From contig CALAMM010000071.1 of assembly GCA_937925775.1 (NCBI GenBank), positions 1 through 7,786 on the forward strand: DNA of 7,786 nucleotides, in the 5' to 3' direction. The position numbers and the translations under genes were made by a program. The stretch comes from an uncultured Fimbriimonadales bacterium. Its GTDB lineage: Bacteria > Armatimonadota > Fimbriimonadia > Fimbriimonadales > GBS-DC. The notes beneath the pieces were generated by a model. That model had not been told where the DNA came from, searched no databases, and saw only the letters and a list, made by a program, of their open reading frames with translations. Of this stretch, positions 1 through 6,596 are shown piece by piece. Each line of letters opens with the position of its first letter. The first letter of the stretch is position 1.

Positions 1-35
1 ACGGACAAGGGAGGGAAGCCTTTGGTGTTTCTATT

Positions 36-43
36 GGTATAAT
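36..43 (+). promoter_or_regulatory. Start-proximal -10 box (GGTATAAT) of the kinase gene
   Basis: A perfect TATAAT hexamer (38-43), preceded by GG, ends 12 nt before the ATG at 56. With usual -10 to start-site spacing, transcription would begin near 50, giving a 5' leader of only about 5-7 nt. The AGGGG at 49-53 sits just 2 nt from the ATG, too close to act as a normal Shine-Dalgarno. No convincing -35 TTGACA is seen about 17 nt upstream. The same box recurs before four other genes in the window, which raises confidence. Confidence 0.65.
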
Positions 44-55
44 TCATCAGGGGCT

Positions 56-1753
56 ATGGCGTTGGAGACGGTTCTGGGGCACTATCGGATTATCCGCGAA
101 ATCGCCCGCAGCAACGATGTAGTGTACGAGGCGGTGGACACCCGCATCAATCGCCGTGTCGCTATCAAAGAGCTGCTGATGCCTGCGGGCGCGACCGACG
201 CCGTGCGCCAAGACCGCATTGCCCGTTTCCTGCGTGAGGCACGCGCCGCCGGCTCGCTTACCCATCCCAACATTGTCACCATTTTCGAAACCGAAGAGGA
301 GAACGGGCGCTACTTCATCGTGATGGAGTACCTCGAGGGGGACAACTTGCGCCAGAAGCTGGAACGCGAGGGTGCGCTCCCTCCTGAAGAGGCGGTGCGC
401 ATCGCGACGCAGGTGCTGGACGGACTGGCGCACGCGCACGCGAAAGGCGTCATCCACCGCGACATCAAACCCGAAAATATCCACCTCTTGCCCACGGGAC
501 TGGTCAAAATCACCGATTTCGGCATTGCGCGGCTCAAGCATGAGCCGAACCTGACGATGGACGGTCAGGTTTTCGGCACGCCAAGCTATATGTCGCCAGA
601 GCAGGTACAGGGGGGCGCGATTGATGAGCGGAGCGACCTGTTTTCGGTCGGCGTGATTTTGTATGAGATGCTGGCGGGCTACAAGCCGTTTCAAGGCGAT
701 TCGGTGATTACGATTACCTACAATATCGTGCATACCGAGCCGCCTTCGCCGCCGAGCATCCCTGCGCCGCTGGAGTGGGTGATTCGCAAGGCGTTGCGCA
801 AGAATCCTGAGGAGCGGTTCGGTTCGGCGGAGGAGATGAAGCAGGCGTTGTTGAACGCGTTGGAGCAGCTCAAGGCGCCGCCTGTGGTTGCCACGCCGAT
901 GGGGCCAACGCCGATGGGGCCGACGCCGACAGGGGGCTACCCCGCGCCGTACCCGCAGCCGATGCCTGCTCCCGCGCCCAGCTATCCCGCGCCCAGCGTG
1001 CCCCCCCAGTTCCCTGCGCCGTCTCCCAGCCCCTCACGGAGCGCACCTGCGCCCTACCTGCCCCCGCCCCCGCCAAAGCCCGTCCTTTCACCTGCAACAC
1101 GCCAGTTCTTAGGCACGCTACTCGGCGTGATGCTCATCGGCGGTGCTATCTTGGGCGTGATTATCTTGGGCATCTTCAGCGCAACCCGTGCCTATCAGGA
1201 GTATCAGCTCCAGCAAATCGACGAAAAAATCGTGGCGCGCGCGAAAGAGGCGGAGAAACTCTACGGGCAGGGACGCTATTTGGAAGCCGCGCGGATTTAC
1301 GACGAACTCTATCGCAGCGCCCAGTCCAGCAAATGGAAAGAGGAGTTCCGTCGGAACACGGCGAGCGCGCTCACGATGTACGGGAACCAGCTGCTGGAGG
1401 CGCGCCGCTACGAGGAGGCGATGCAGGCGTATCAGCAAGCGGTTCAGTACGCTCCCCTGCCTGAAGCCTATGCCGGCATGGCGGCAGTCGAACAGCAGCT
1501 GGGCAACCCTGAGGGTGCGGTGAGCCACTGGGCGTCGGCGGCGCGACACAGTCGCGGCACGCAGGCTCAGGCGTATCAGCGCAACGCCGCTCGCGCACAA
1601 ATTACTATCGGCGACGAGGCATATCGCCGCGGCGACCTCCCACGCGCCCTCCAAGCATGGCAGACCGCTATCGAACTCGCCCCCGGCACCGCCGAAGCAA
1701 AAGAGGCACAAAGTAAGTTTGAACGCGCACTGCAGGAAATGCTGAATCGGTAA
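56..1753 (+). CDS. Transmembrane Ser/Thr protein kinase with C-terminal TPR repeats (PknB/Hanks type)
   Basis: This 565-residue protein should phosphorylate Ser/Thr on target proteins from the inner face of the membrane. The kinase domain covers about residues 10-270: VAIK Lys38, alpha-C Glu61, catalytic loop HRDIKPEN 134-141 (Asp136), DFG 154-156, GTPSYMSPE 174-182 and a SDLFSVG segment. It is an RD-type kinase with an apparently complete catalytic set. The nucleotide-binding loop is unusual: where GxGxxG is expected it reads IARSNDVVY (16-24), with no glycine. A Pro/Ala-rich linker (about 274-345) leads to one membrane helix (about 351-374). After it come helical repeats (about 390-560) that read as TPRs, for example the YEEAMQAYQQAVQYAP and LPRALQAWQTAIELAP helices, so the TPR region should lie outside the membrane and may sense or bind something there. 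The gene faces rodA with 10 bp between stops. The substrate is unknown. Confidence 0.95.
   Translation: MALETVLGHYRIIREIARSNDVVYEAVDTRINRRVAIKELLMPAGATDAVRQDRIARFLREARAAGSLTHPNIVTIFETEEENGRYFIVMEYLEGDNLRQKLEREGALPPEEAVRIATQVLDGLAHAHAKGVIHRDIKPENIHLLPTGLVKITDFGIARLKHEPNLTMDGQVFGTPSYMSPEQVQGGAIDERSDLFSVGVILYEMLAGYKPFQGDSVITITYNIVHTEPPSPPSIPAPLEWVIRKALRKNPEERFGSAEEMKQALLNALEQLKAPPVVATPMGPTPMGPTPTGGYPAPYPQPMPAPAPSYPAPSVPPQFPAPSPSPSRSAPAPYLPPPPPKPVLSPATRQFLGTLLGVMLIGGAILGVIILGIFSATRAYQEYQLQQIDEKIVARAKEAEKLYGQGRYLEAARIYDELYRSAQSSKWKEEFRRNTASALTMYGNQLLEARRYEEAMQAYQQAVQYAPLPEAYAGMAAVEQQLGNPEGAVSHWASAARHSRGTQAQAYQRNAARAQITIGDEAYRRGDLPRALQAWQTAIELAPGTAEAKEAQSKFERALQEMLNR
893..937 (+). repeat. 15-bp tandem repeat, about 3 units, in the kinase linker
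   Basis: Units at 893-907 and 908-922 differ only at their last base (acgccgatggggcc plus a or g). A third unit (923-937) is diverged. They encode TPMGP, TPMGP and TPTGG (residues 280-294) at the start of the Pro-rich linker. This looks like a slippage-type expansion in a flexible, low-constraint segment, with the reading frame preserved because the period is a multiple of three. Confidence 0.85.
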
Positions 1754-1763
1754 ATCCGTTGCG

Positions 1764-2894
1764 CTATATCCGCACGGGCGACTCGTGCAAACATATCGCC
1801 TGCAGTAAGCCGACAGCCATCAGCGACACCCACAGCATCGTGCCCCCATAACTGAGGAACGGGAGGGGAATCCCCACCACCGGGAATAGCCCGATCGTCA
1901 TGCCGACATTCATCAGCAGGTGAAAGGTAAACAGCGCGAGGATCCCCCCTGCGATGAGCCGATGCAGCTCCTCGCGCGTGCGCACCATAATCCGCCATAT
2001 GCTATACAAAAACGCGCCGTACAGCCCCAACAAGCCCGTCGCGCCCACAAACCCCAACTCCTCCGCCACCACCACGAAGATAAAGTCAGTGTGCTGTTCG
2101 GGGATGTAGCGCAGGTTCTTCTGGGAGCCGTGCAGATACCCCTTGCCCGTCAGCTGTCCGCTGCCGACGGCGATACGCGCCTGCAAAATGTGATACCCGC
2201 TCTGCTGGGGGTCGGCTTCAGGGTTCAAAAACGAGACCAGCCGCGCTTTCTGATAATCTTTCAGGATATCGAAGTGCCACAGCCCGTAGAAGCCGAGCGT
2301 GCCTGCCAGAACCGTCAGCCAGAGCCAGCGCGCCGGGGCACCTGCCAGATAGACCATCGCGAACCAGAGCAGGCCAAACACGATGGAGGTACCCAAATCA
2401 GGCTGCTTGAACACCAGCAGCGCCGGAAACGCCATGTGGACTCCCGAAAGGAAGAACCCCGTGGGCGTGCGGAGGAGTTCTCGGTTCCGCGCCAGCCAAC
2501 TTGCCAGCGTGAGGATGAGCAGCAGTTTGGCGAACTCGGAAGGCTGCAGCTGGAACCCTGCGGGCAGTTCCAGCCAGCGTTGTGCGCCCTTGCGTTCCGC
2601 GCCGAACAGCAGCACGCCGAGCAGCGCTGCCAAGTTCAGCGCGTAGAGCCACTTGCTATAGCGCGCCCACAGGCTCGGTCGGATGCTCGCCATCCCCAGA
2701 GCCAGCAACACGCCCAGCCCCAGCCAGACCAGCTGTTTGCGAAACACGGCAGGCGACCACTGATAGGTCGCGCTGTAGAGCGCCGCCAGCCCCGCGCCTA
2801 TCAGCAGGAGCGTGGTCAGGAGCAACGGGAAGTCGACCTGCCGCAGCTTGAGCTTGCCCGCCAGGGAAGTGAACCCAGGAACCTGCGTCGCCAC
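1764..2894 (-). CDS. rodA: RodA/FtsW-family peptidoglycan glycosyltransferase (SEDS), RodA type
   Basis: This 376-residue polytopic membrane protein of the SEDS family polymerises lipid II into glycan strands for cell elongation, normally with a class B PBP and the MreBCD complex. Visible signatures are the N-terminal helix (about 21-42) ending LAALYSATY, the FKQPDLGTS loop, the RodA-type periplasmic motif RYIPEQHTDFIF with the conserved Asp270 that is essential in this family, AEELGFVG, and the C-terminal NVGMTIGLFPVVGIPLPFLSYGG block. PEQHTDF and the early KNLRYIP segment favour RodA over FtsW. Length is normal. The start is the GTG at 2894, preceded six bases earlier by a TAGAAT box and by no Shine-Dalgarno. 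It follows the HAD phosphatase gene by 68 nt on the same strand, and may be transcribed both from its own promoter and by readthrough. No partner PBP2 or mreB is present in the window. Confidence 0.95.
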   Translation of the reverse strand: MATQVPGFTSLAGKLKLRQVDFPLLLTTLLLIGAGLAALYSATYQWSPAVFRKQLVWLGLGVLLALGMASIRPSLWARYSKWLYALNLAALLGVLLFGAERKGAQRWLELPAGFQLQPSEFAKLLLILTLASWLARNRELLRTPTGFFLSGVHMAFPALLVFKQPDLGTSIVFGLLWFAMVYLAGAPARWLWLTVLAGTLGFYGLWHFDILKDYQKARLVSFLNPEADPQQSGYHILQARIAVGSGQLTGKGYLHGSQKNLRYIPEQHTDFIFVVVAEELGFVGATGLLGLYGAFLYSIWRIMVRTREELHRLIAGGILALFTFHLLMNVGMTIGLFPVVGIPLPFLSYGGTMLWVSLMAVGLLQAICLHESPVRI

Positions 2895-2900
2895 GCCTGA

Positions 2901-2908
2901 ATTCTACC
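2901..2908 (-). promoter_or_regulatory. Start-proximal -10 box (GGTAGAAT) of rodA
   Basis: On the minus strand TAGAAT occupies 2906-2901, preceded by GG, then six bases (TCAGGC), then the GTG start at 2894. At standard -10 to +1 distance the transcript would begin on or next to the G of GTG. It is the only promoter-like element I see in the 68-nt gap after the upstream phosphatase gene. No clear -35 is visible. It matches the tsaD arrangement exactly in spacing. Confidence 0.55.
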
Positions 2909-2962
2909 TTGCCGACCTCGCGCCTGTCCGAACCCGACAACGGCTCACGCGGTTGGCTCGCT

Positions 2963-3817
2963 TCAGTGAGCGTGTAGCAACAGATGGCGAACCGCGTCTC
3001 CGAACAGGTCGCTGAGGTCATTCAGCACCCACTGGGGCAGTTGCTCCATGGGGGCGGATGCCACCTCATCGCGCGTGGCAACGCCTGTCAAGACCAAGGC
3101 GCACGGGATATGCAGCAGGTTCGCTAACGCGATGTCGGTGTCCAATCGGTCGCCCACGAGCAGGGTGCGCTCTGGTTGGATCAGCCCCCGTTCGATGTAG
3201 GGCTGCAGGATCTGGGGGTTCGGTTTGCCGATGATGCGCGGTTTCTGCCCTGTTGCCGTTGCGATGGCGGCGACCATCGCCCCTGCACCAGGTAGCAGGC
3301 GATCTTCGGCAGGGTAGGTCGCGTCGGCGTTGGTGGCGATGAAGCGTGCGCCGCTCAGAATTGCGTACTGCGCCTGCGCCAGACGCGCGTAGCTGAACGC
3401 GCGGTCGATGCCCACCACCACCGCGGCGGGGATCTCAGGCTCAACCCTTTCTACAATCTCAAACCCTGCTGTGCGCAGCTCCTGTTTCAACCCCGGCTCG
3501 CCGACCACGAACAGCTTCGCGCCCGGATTGAGGGCACGCTGCAAGTAGAGGGCGGTCGCCCAAGCGGAGGTGATAAACTGCTCGGGCTGCGCGTCCACGC
3601 CCATCGCGCGCAGCTTCTCGGCATATTGCTGGCGCGTCGCTCCCGAATTGTTGGTCAGAAAGAATACCTGCCGCCCCGCTTCCTGCAGCAGGTTGAGCAC
3701 CTCCACCGCGTGCGGCAGCACCCGCTGGCCGCGATAGACCACCCCATCCAGATCGAACACGAAGGTTTCGAACCGGTTGGCAAGTCCTGGCAGCTCCGTT
3801 CGCACGCGCTCAGGCAT
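2963..3817 (-). CDS. HAD superfamily IIA phosphatase (NagD / p-nitrophenylphosphatase-like)
   Basis: This 284-residue soluble phosphatase is of the HAD IIA subfamily, which uses an aspartyl-phosphate intermediate and Mg2+. Motif I is FDLDGVVYRG with nucleophile Asp22 and acid/base Asp24. Motif II is FLTNNSG with Thr55. Motif III Lys198 lies in IGKPN, and motif IV is GDRLDTD with Asp223 and Asp228. A C2-type cap lies between motifs II and III and includes ATNADATYP and the GAGAMVAAI segment typical of NagD, AraL and phosphoglycolate-phosphatase relatives. Substrate cannot be told from sequence; family members act on sugar phosphates, nucleotides or phosphoglycolate. It starts at an ATG 2 nt after the TAG of the prenyl synthase gene, so it is almost certainly co-transcribed and translationally coupled. 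Its context suggests housekeeping or metabolite repair alongside isoprenoid synthesis, but that is inference. Confidence 0.92.
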   Translation of the reverse strand: MPERVRTELPGLANRFETFVFDLDGVVYRGQRVLPHAVEVLNLLQEAGRQVFFLTNNSGATRQQYAEKLRAMGVDAQPEQFITSAWATALYLQRALNPGAKLFVVGEPGLKQELRTAGFEIVERVEPEIPAAVVVGIDRAFSYARLAQAQYAILSGARFIATNADATYPAEDRLLPGAGAMVAAIATATGQKPRIIGKPNPQILQPYIERGLIQPERTLLVGDRLDTDIALANLLHIPCALVLTGVATRDEVASAPMEQLPQWVLNDLSDLFGDAVRHLLLHAH

Positions 3818-3819
3818 TT

Positions 3820-4857
3820 CTAATACTTGCGCTCCGTGATGAATCGCGCGACCTCCTCCAAAGTACGGCGGATAGGCGATTCGGGGAGCAGGCGCAGTTG
3901 TTCCAGTGCGCTCTGCCGATACCTCTCCGCGACCGCCTCCGCGTATTTTAGACTGCCTGTGAGCCGAATTTGTTCTCTCCAGTAATGGAACTGCTCCTCG
4001 CTGAGGTCAGTTCCGAACTCGGCGTGCAGTCGGTCGCGTTCTTCGGGCGCAGCGGATTGGTAGTAGTGAAGCAAGGGCAGGGTGGCGAACCCCTCGCGGA
4101 AGTCCGTGCCGTTCGGCTTACCCGTAACGCGCGGATCGCCTACATAGTCCAGCAGGTCGTCAATAATCTGGAAGGCGATGCCCAGATCCCGTCCGAACTG
4201 TTCCAAGAGGTTGAGGGTGGCTTCGTCGGCATCGACCAGATAGCCCCCGATTCGGCAGCACCCTGCGAGGAACTCTGCGGTTTTGCGGCGCACGATATCC
4301 AGATACTGCGCTTCACTTATCTCCAGTTGACGGCGCAGGAACACCTCTGCCACCTCGCCCTCGCTCATGTCGGTGGTAATCTGCGCCACTGGTTGAATAA
4401 TGCGCAGGTCGCCATCGAGCGCGAGACAGCGCATCGCCCGCGCGAGGATGAAGTCGCCCGAGAGCACCGTTGCGAGGTTGCCGTAGAGCGCGTTGGCGGT
4501 CGGCTTCCCGCGTCGGGTGAAGGTTTGGTCGATGACATCGTCGTGGATCAGCGTCGCCATATGGATCATCTCCATACAGCCCGCGATGACGGCGAGGCGA
4601 GCGTGCCCCGCGTGTCCGTTTCGGTACAGGATGCCGAACCGCGACGGCGCTGCGGCATACGCGCATAGGATTACCATCGCTGGGCGTAGCCGTTTGCCCC
4701 CTGCCGAGAGCAGATGGCGCGTGAGCGCGCTGAACTGCGGAATCGCCGTCTCCGCTTGCGCTTCCAGAAACGCCTCCACCGCCTGCATCTCTGGCAGGAT
4801 CGGCGCAAGCATCTCTGGAACCGCCAGCACCTGCTTGCGAATGTCTGTAGTGGTCAT
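3820..4857 (-). CDS. Long-chain polyprenyl diphosphate synthase (HepT/IspB-like)
   Basis: A trans-isoprenyl diphosphate synthase of 345 residues that condenses isopentenyl diphosphate onto an allylic primer, here probably to make the menaquinone side chain. The sequence shows GGKRLRP (53-59), the first Asp-rich motif DDVID (106-110) followed by RRGKPT, a GDF/ARA block, and the second Asp-rich motif DDLLD (233-237). The residue five before the first Asp pair is Ala101, small as in octaprenyl synthase (MIHMATLIHDD resembles IspB), which favours a long product. Chain length is not otherwise determinable. I chose the ATG at 4857 rather than an in-frame start at 4911, because it overlaps the upstream methyltransferase stop as ATGA, a coupling arrangement. 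GGGGGT about 6 nt upstream could be a weak ribosome site. It has no -10 box of its own, unlike the operon-leading genes. Confidence 0.94.
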   Translation of the reverse strand: MTTTDIRKQVLAVPEMLAPILPEMQAVEAFLEAQAETAIPQFSALTRHLLSAGGKRLRPAMVILCAYAAAPSRFGILYRNGHAGHARLAVIAGCMEMIHMATLIHDDVIDQTFTRRGKPTANALYGNLATVLSGDFILARAMRCLALDGDLRIIQPVAQITTDMSEGEVAEVFLRRQLEISEAQYLDIVRRKTAEFLAGCCRIGGYLVDADEATLNLLEQFGRDLGIAFQIIDDLLDYVGDPRVTGKPNGTDFREGFATLPLLHYYQSAAPEERDRLHAEFGTDLSEEQFHYWREQIRLTGSLKYAEAVAERYRQSALEQLRLLPESPIRRTLEEVARFITERKY

Positions 4858-5603
4858 GGTTTTACCCCCGTATGAACGCATACGACGCCGAGCGTAAGGT
4901 CGCGGTAGCAAACATTCACAAACCCCGCCTCACACATATACTCGGCAATCGTAGCTCGGTCTTCATAGTGTTGAATTGACATCGGTAGATAAAGATAGGC
5001 ATCGGCATCGCTGAGCCGTTGCCCGATGCGCGGCAGGATATGGAGCGCGTAGAGGTCGTACAGCCATCTCATCGGGGCGCGTTGCGGGCGCGTGAGTTCG
5101 AGAATTGCGACTTTCCCGCCGGGCTTCAGCACGCGGTGAATCGCGCGGAAGGCGGCAGGCTTATCGATGAGGTTGCGTAAGCCGAACGCCATCGTGACGG
5201 CGTCGAACTGCGCGTCGGCAAAGGGCAACATCAACGCATCTGCCTGCAGCCACACCGTGTGATTCAGCCCCAGTCGGCGCGCTTTCTCGCGCCCCCGCTG
5301 CAACATCGGCTCGCAGAAATCGAGCGCGACGACCTCGCCCGCAGGTCCCAGATAACGCGCGAGTTCAATTGCTAAATCACCTGTGCCTGTGCATAAGTCC
5401 AGCACGCGCGAACCGGGCGCAAGGCGCAAAGTGCGCACCACATAACGCCGCCAGAAGTGGTGGAGCTGAAAGCTCAAAACGGAGTTCAGCAGGTCGTAGC
5501 GTGGCGCGACACGGCTGAACATCTCACGCACATAGCGGCGGCGCGTTGCATCCTGACGCACCCAGATGGGCGGCTCCGTCTGCCGATTTGTGCAGGTTTT
5601 CAC
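4854..5603 (-). CDS. menG: Demethylmenaquinone methyltransferase (UbiE/MenG)
   Basis: An S-adenosylmethionine-dependent C-methyltransferase that converts demethylmenaquinone to menaquinone, the last step of the pathway (UbiE acts similarly on ubiquinone precursors). With a GTG start at 5603 it is 249 residues, the usual size. It has the family N-terminal block VAPRYDLLNSVLSF, SAM motif I VLDLCTGTGD (about 67-76), the ALMLPFADAQFDAVTMAFGLRN signature region, the FRAIHRVLKPGGKVAILELTRP-type block, and the C-terminal YLYLPMSIQHYE and HTGVKP ending. The frame extends back to a TTG at 5633, but that would place the TATAAT box inside the gene, and the extra residues are not typical. The next gene downstream, the prenyl synthase, overlaps by four bases. 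This recalls the Bacillus hepS-menG-hepT cluster, supporting menaquinone over ubiquinone. Confidence 0.92.
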   Translation of the reverse strand: MKTCTNRQTEPPIWVRQDATRRRYVREMFSRVAPRYDLLNSVLSFQLHHFWRRYVVRTLRLAPGSRVLDLCTGTGDLAIELARYLGPAGEVVALDFCEPMLQRGREKARRLGLNHTVWLQADALMLPFADAQFDAVTMAFGLRNLIDKPAAFRAIHRVLKPGGKVAILELTRPQRAPMRWLYDLYALHILPRIGQRLSDADAYLYLPMSIQHYEDRATIAEYMCEAGFVNVCYRDLTLGVVCVHTGVKP

Positions 5604-5613
5604 AGTCGGGAAG

Positions 5614-5621
5614 ATTATACC
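5614..5621 (-). promoter_or_regulatory. Start-proximal -10 box (GGTATAAT) of the menG operon
   Basis: On the minus strand a perfect TATAAT (5619-5614) preceded by GG lies 10 nt before the GTG at 5603, with no Shine-Dalgarno between (CTTCCCGACT). Predicted leader is about 3-4 nt or none. It probably drives menG, the prenyl synthase and the phosphatase as one transcript. No TTGACA-like -35 is evident about 17 nt upstream; that region instead holds a small inverted repeat (5628-5639). Confidence 0.65.
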
Positions 5622-5627
5622 TAATAG

Positions 5628-5639
5628 GAGCAATCGCTC
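5628..5639. repeat. Small inverted repeat GAGC-aatc-GCTC between divergent genes
   Basis: Two perfect 4-bp arms (5628-5631 and 5636-5639) flank a 4-nt spacer, 9 nt upstream of the menG -10 hexamer, in the 83-bp gap shared by menG and the divergent sensor gene. A second one, GCCG-tag-CGGC, is at 5646-5656. Either could be an operator or simply chance in GC-rich DNA. The stems are too short for a terminator and there is no T-run. Confidence 0.25.
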
Positions 5640-5672
5640 ACCCGCGCCGTAGCGGCAGCGTCCCTACTTTGT

Positions 5673-5680
5673 GGAATAAC
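5673..5680 (+). promoter_or_regulatory. Probable start-proximal -10 box (GGAATAAC) of the sensor gene
   Basis: GGAATAAC matches GGTATAAT at six of eight positions and ends exactly six bases before the GTG at 5687, the same spacing as at rodA and tsaD. There is no Shine-Dalgarno in CCCCGT. It is the weakest of the five boxes, and the call rests on the shared spacing. Confidence 0.4.
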
Positions 5681-5686
5681 CCCCGT

Positions 5687-6595
5687 GTGAAGTCCTCACG
5701 CTTATCGCGCACGGTGGACAGGGCACTCTGGGCGTTTGCCATCACGCTTATAGCAGCAAGTGGATGGGGGTTCTGGCACACTCTTTCCCCACCGCCGCAA
5801 GCGCGGCGGCAGGTAGCGTCGGTGGCACAGCAGCTGAATCGGCTGGAGAGCGCGCTTGTGCAGATGGAGCGTAGCCTGCTGGGATTGGCGCACGCCGACT
5901 CACGAAAGGTACGGTTCATCGGCTACGACCCTGTTCAACTCCACGCCGAACTTGGCCGTGCATCTCAAGAGGCGGACGACGCCGTACGCCACCTTGTGGA
6001 GGCGCTATCGGGCGTGCCCGAACTTGAGTTCCAAGCGTACCTGATCCGATTGGAGTTGGAGTGGTCGCAGATGCGTGCGCACCTTGCCGAATATCTTGCG
6101 TCCGAAAAACCTGAGCGGGTCAGCCTCTCCACTTTGCGCACATTCCGCTTTCAGGGTCAAGGCACGCTCGGCGAGGCGGTTCAAGCGTTCAAGCGTGTCT
6201 ATCTGGCGCACCAGGAGCGTGAGGCGCGGGCAACGCGGTCTGCGCTGATGGGCTATGCTTTGGGTGTTGGGGTAGGCTTCGGCATCGTGGTGATGTTGAT
6301 GTGGCGTCGCTGGGGGCGTCCGATGCGCTGGTTGCAGCGCGCCATAACCCAGTCGGGTGTGGACCCCGTCGTACCTGCTCCCTTGCGCGGCACGGCGTGG
6401 GAAGCCATCTACCAGAGGCTGGCGTTTCAAGAGCGACGCCTACGCGAAGTGGAGGTTTTCATGCGCGATTTGGCGATGGGGCGCACCCCCGAACCGATTA
6501 CCCCCACTGACTCCACCGACGCGCTCGCGCGCAGCAGCGCATGTCTGCTAAAGCGATTCGAGGAGCTCCGTTCCAACCGACGCGAGGCAGTATAA
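5687..6595 (+). CDS. Two-TM membrane sensor-like protein with a HAMP-like tail and no output domain
   Basis: A 302-residue protein I do not recognise by name. A short cytoplasmic N-terminus is followed by a membrane helix (about 13-30), then about 155 residues of mostly alpha-helical, charged sequence (31-186) suited to an extracytoplasmic helical bundle. A second membrane helix (about 187-206) ends in WRRWGRPMRWLQRAI, the way a HAMP domain follows TM2. The C-terminal residues 259-294 (FMRDLAMGRTPEPI ... DALARSSACLLKRFEELR) look like a second HAMP-style half (helix, G-x-P turn, helix). The layout is that of chemoreceptors and histidine kinases, but the protein stops there, without kinase, methyl-accepting, GGDEF or other output. 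The frame is open back to an ATG at 5546, but those residues overlap the start of divergent menG and look non-coding. GTG 5687 fits TM1 placement and the -10 box. Function is unknown. Confidence 0.82.
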   Translation: MKSSRLSRTVDRALWAFAITLIAASGWGFWHTLSPPPQARRQVASVAQQLNRLESALVQMERSLLGLAHADSRKVRFIGYDPVQLHAELGRASQEADDAVRHLVEALSGVPELEFQAYLIRLELEWSQMRAHLAEYLASEKPERVSLSTLRTFRFQGQGTLGEAVQAFKRVYLAHQEREARATRSALMGYALGVGVGFGIVVMLMWRRWGRPMRWLQRAITQSGVDPVVPAPLRGTAWEAIYQRLAFQERRLREVEVFMRDLAMGRTPEPITPTDSTDALARSSACLLKRFEELRSNRREAV

Positions 6596-6596
6596 T
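6589..6596 (+). promoter_or_regulatory. Start-proximal -10 box (AGTATAAT) of tsaD, overlapping the upstream stop codon
   Basis: TATAAT at 6591-6596 ends six bases before the GTG at 6603, so normal spacing places +1 on the first base of the start codon, a leaderless transcript. The TAA stop of the sensor gene (6593-6595) lies inside the hexamer. No Shine-Dalgarno exists between box and start (CCTGAT). No good -35 is seen. Confidence 0.65.

Noticed and set aside
47..733. Minus-strand open frame (228 codons) opposite the kinase domain
   Set aside because: It lies antisense to all the kinase catalytic motifs and shows no domain signal; it is a codon-bias shadow.
1118..1711. Minus-strand open frame (197 codons) opposite the TPR region
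   Set aside because: The sense strand encodes a membrane helix and TPRs continuous with the kinase. The antisense product has no recognisable features.
1920..2900. Long plus-strand open frame (326 codons) opposite rodA
   Set aside because: It is fully antisense to a clear RodA. Its translation is rich in Arg, Gln and Pro with no domain, as expected for the reverse of a GC-rich membrane-protein gene.
2941..2975. Possible hairpin terminator at the end of the HAD gene
   Set aside because: Only a 4-bp CGCT/AGCG stem and a direct repeat of GGCTC are present, with no T-run.
3970..4668. Plus-strand open frame (232 codons) opposite the prenyl synthase
   Set aside because: The minus strand carries both Asp-rich motifs of the synthase in order. 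The antisense translation shows no family features.
4858..4911. Upstream in-frame start at 4911 for the prenyl synthase
   Set aside because: It would overlap menG by about 58 bases with an Arg-rich extension. ATG 4857 gives the classic ATGA overlap.
5604..5633. TTG at 5633 as the menG start
   Set aside because: It would place the TATAAT box inside the gene and add ten residues not usual in the family; GTG 5603 is preferred.
5546..5686. N-terminal extension of the sensor protein from ATG 5546
   Set aside because: It overlaps the divergent menG start and promoter. The added residues look random, and the GTG at 5687 sits just before TM1 with a -10 box at matching spacing.
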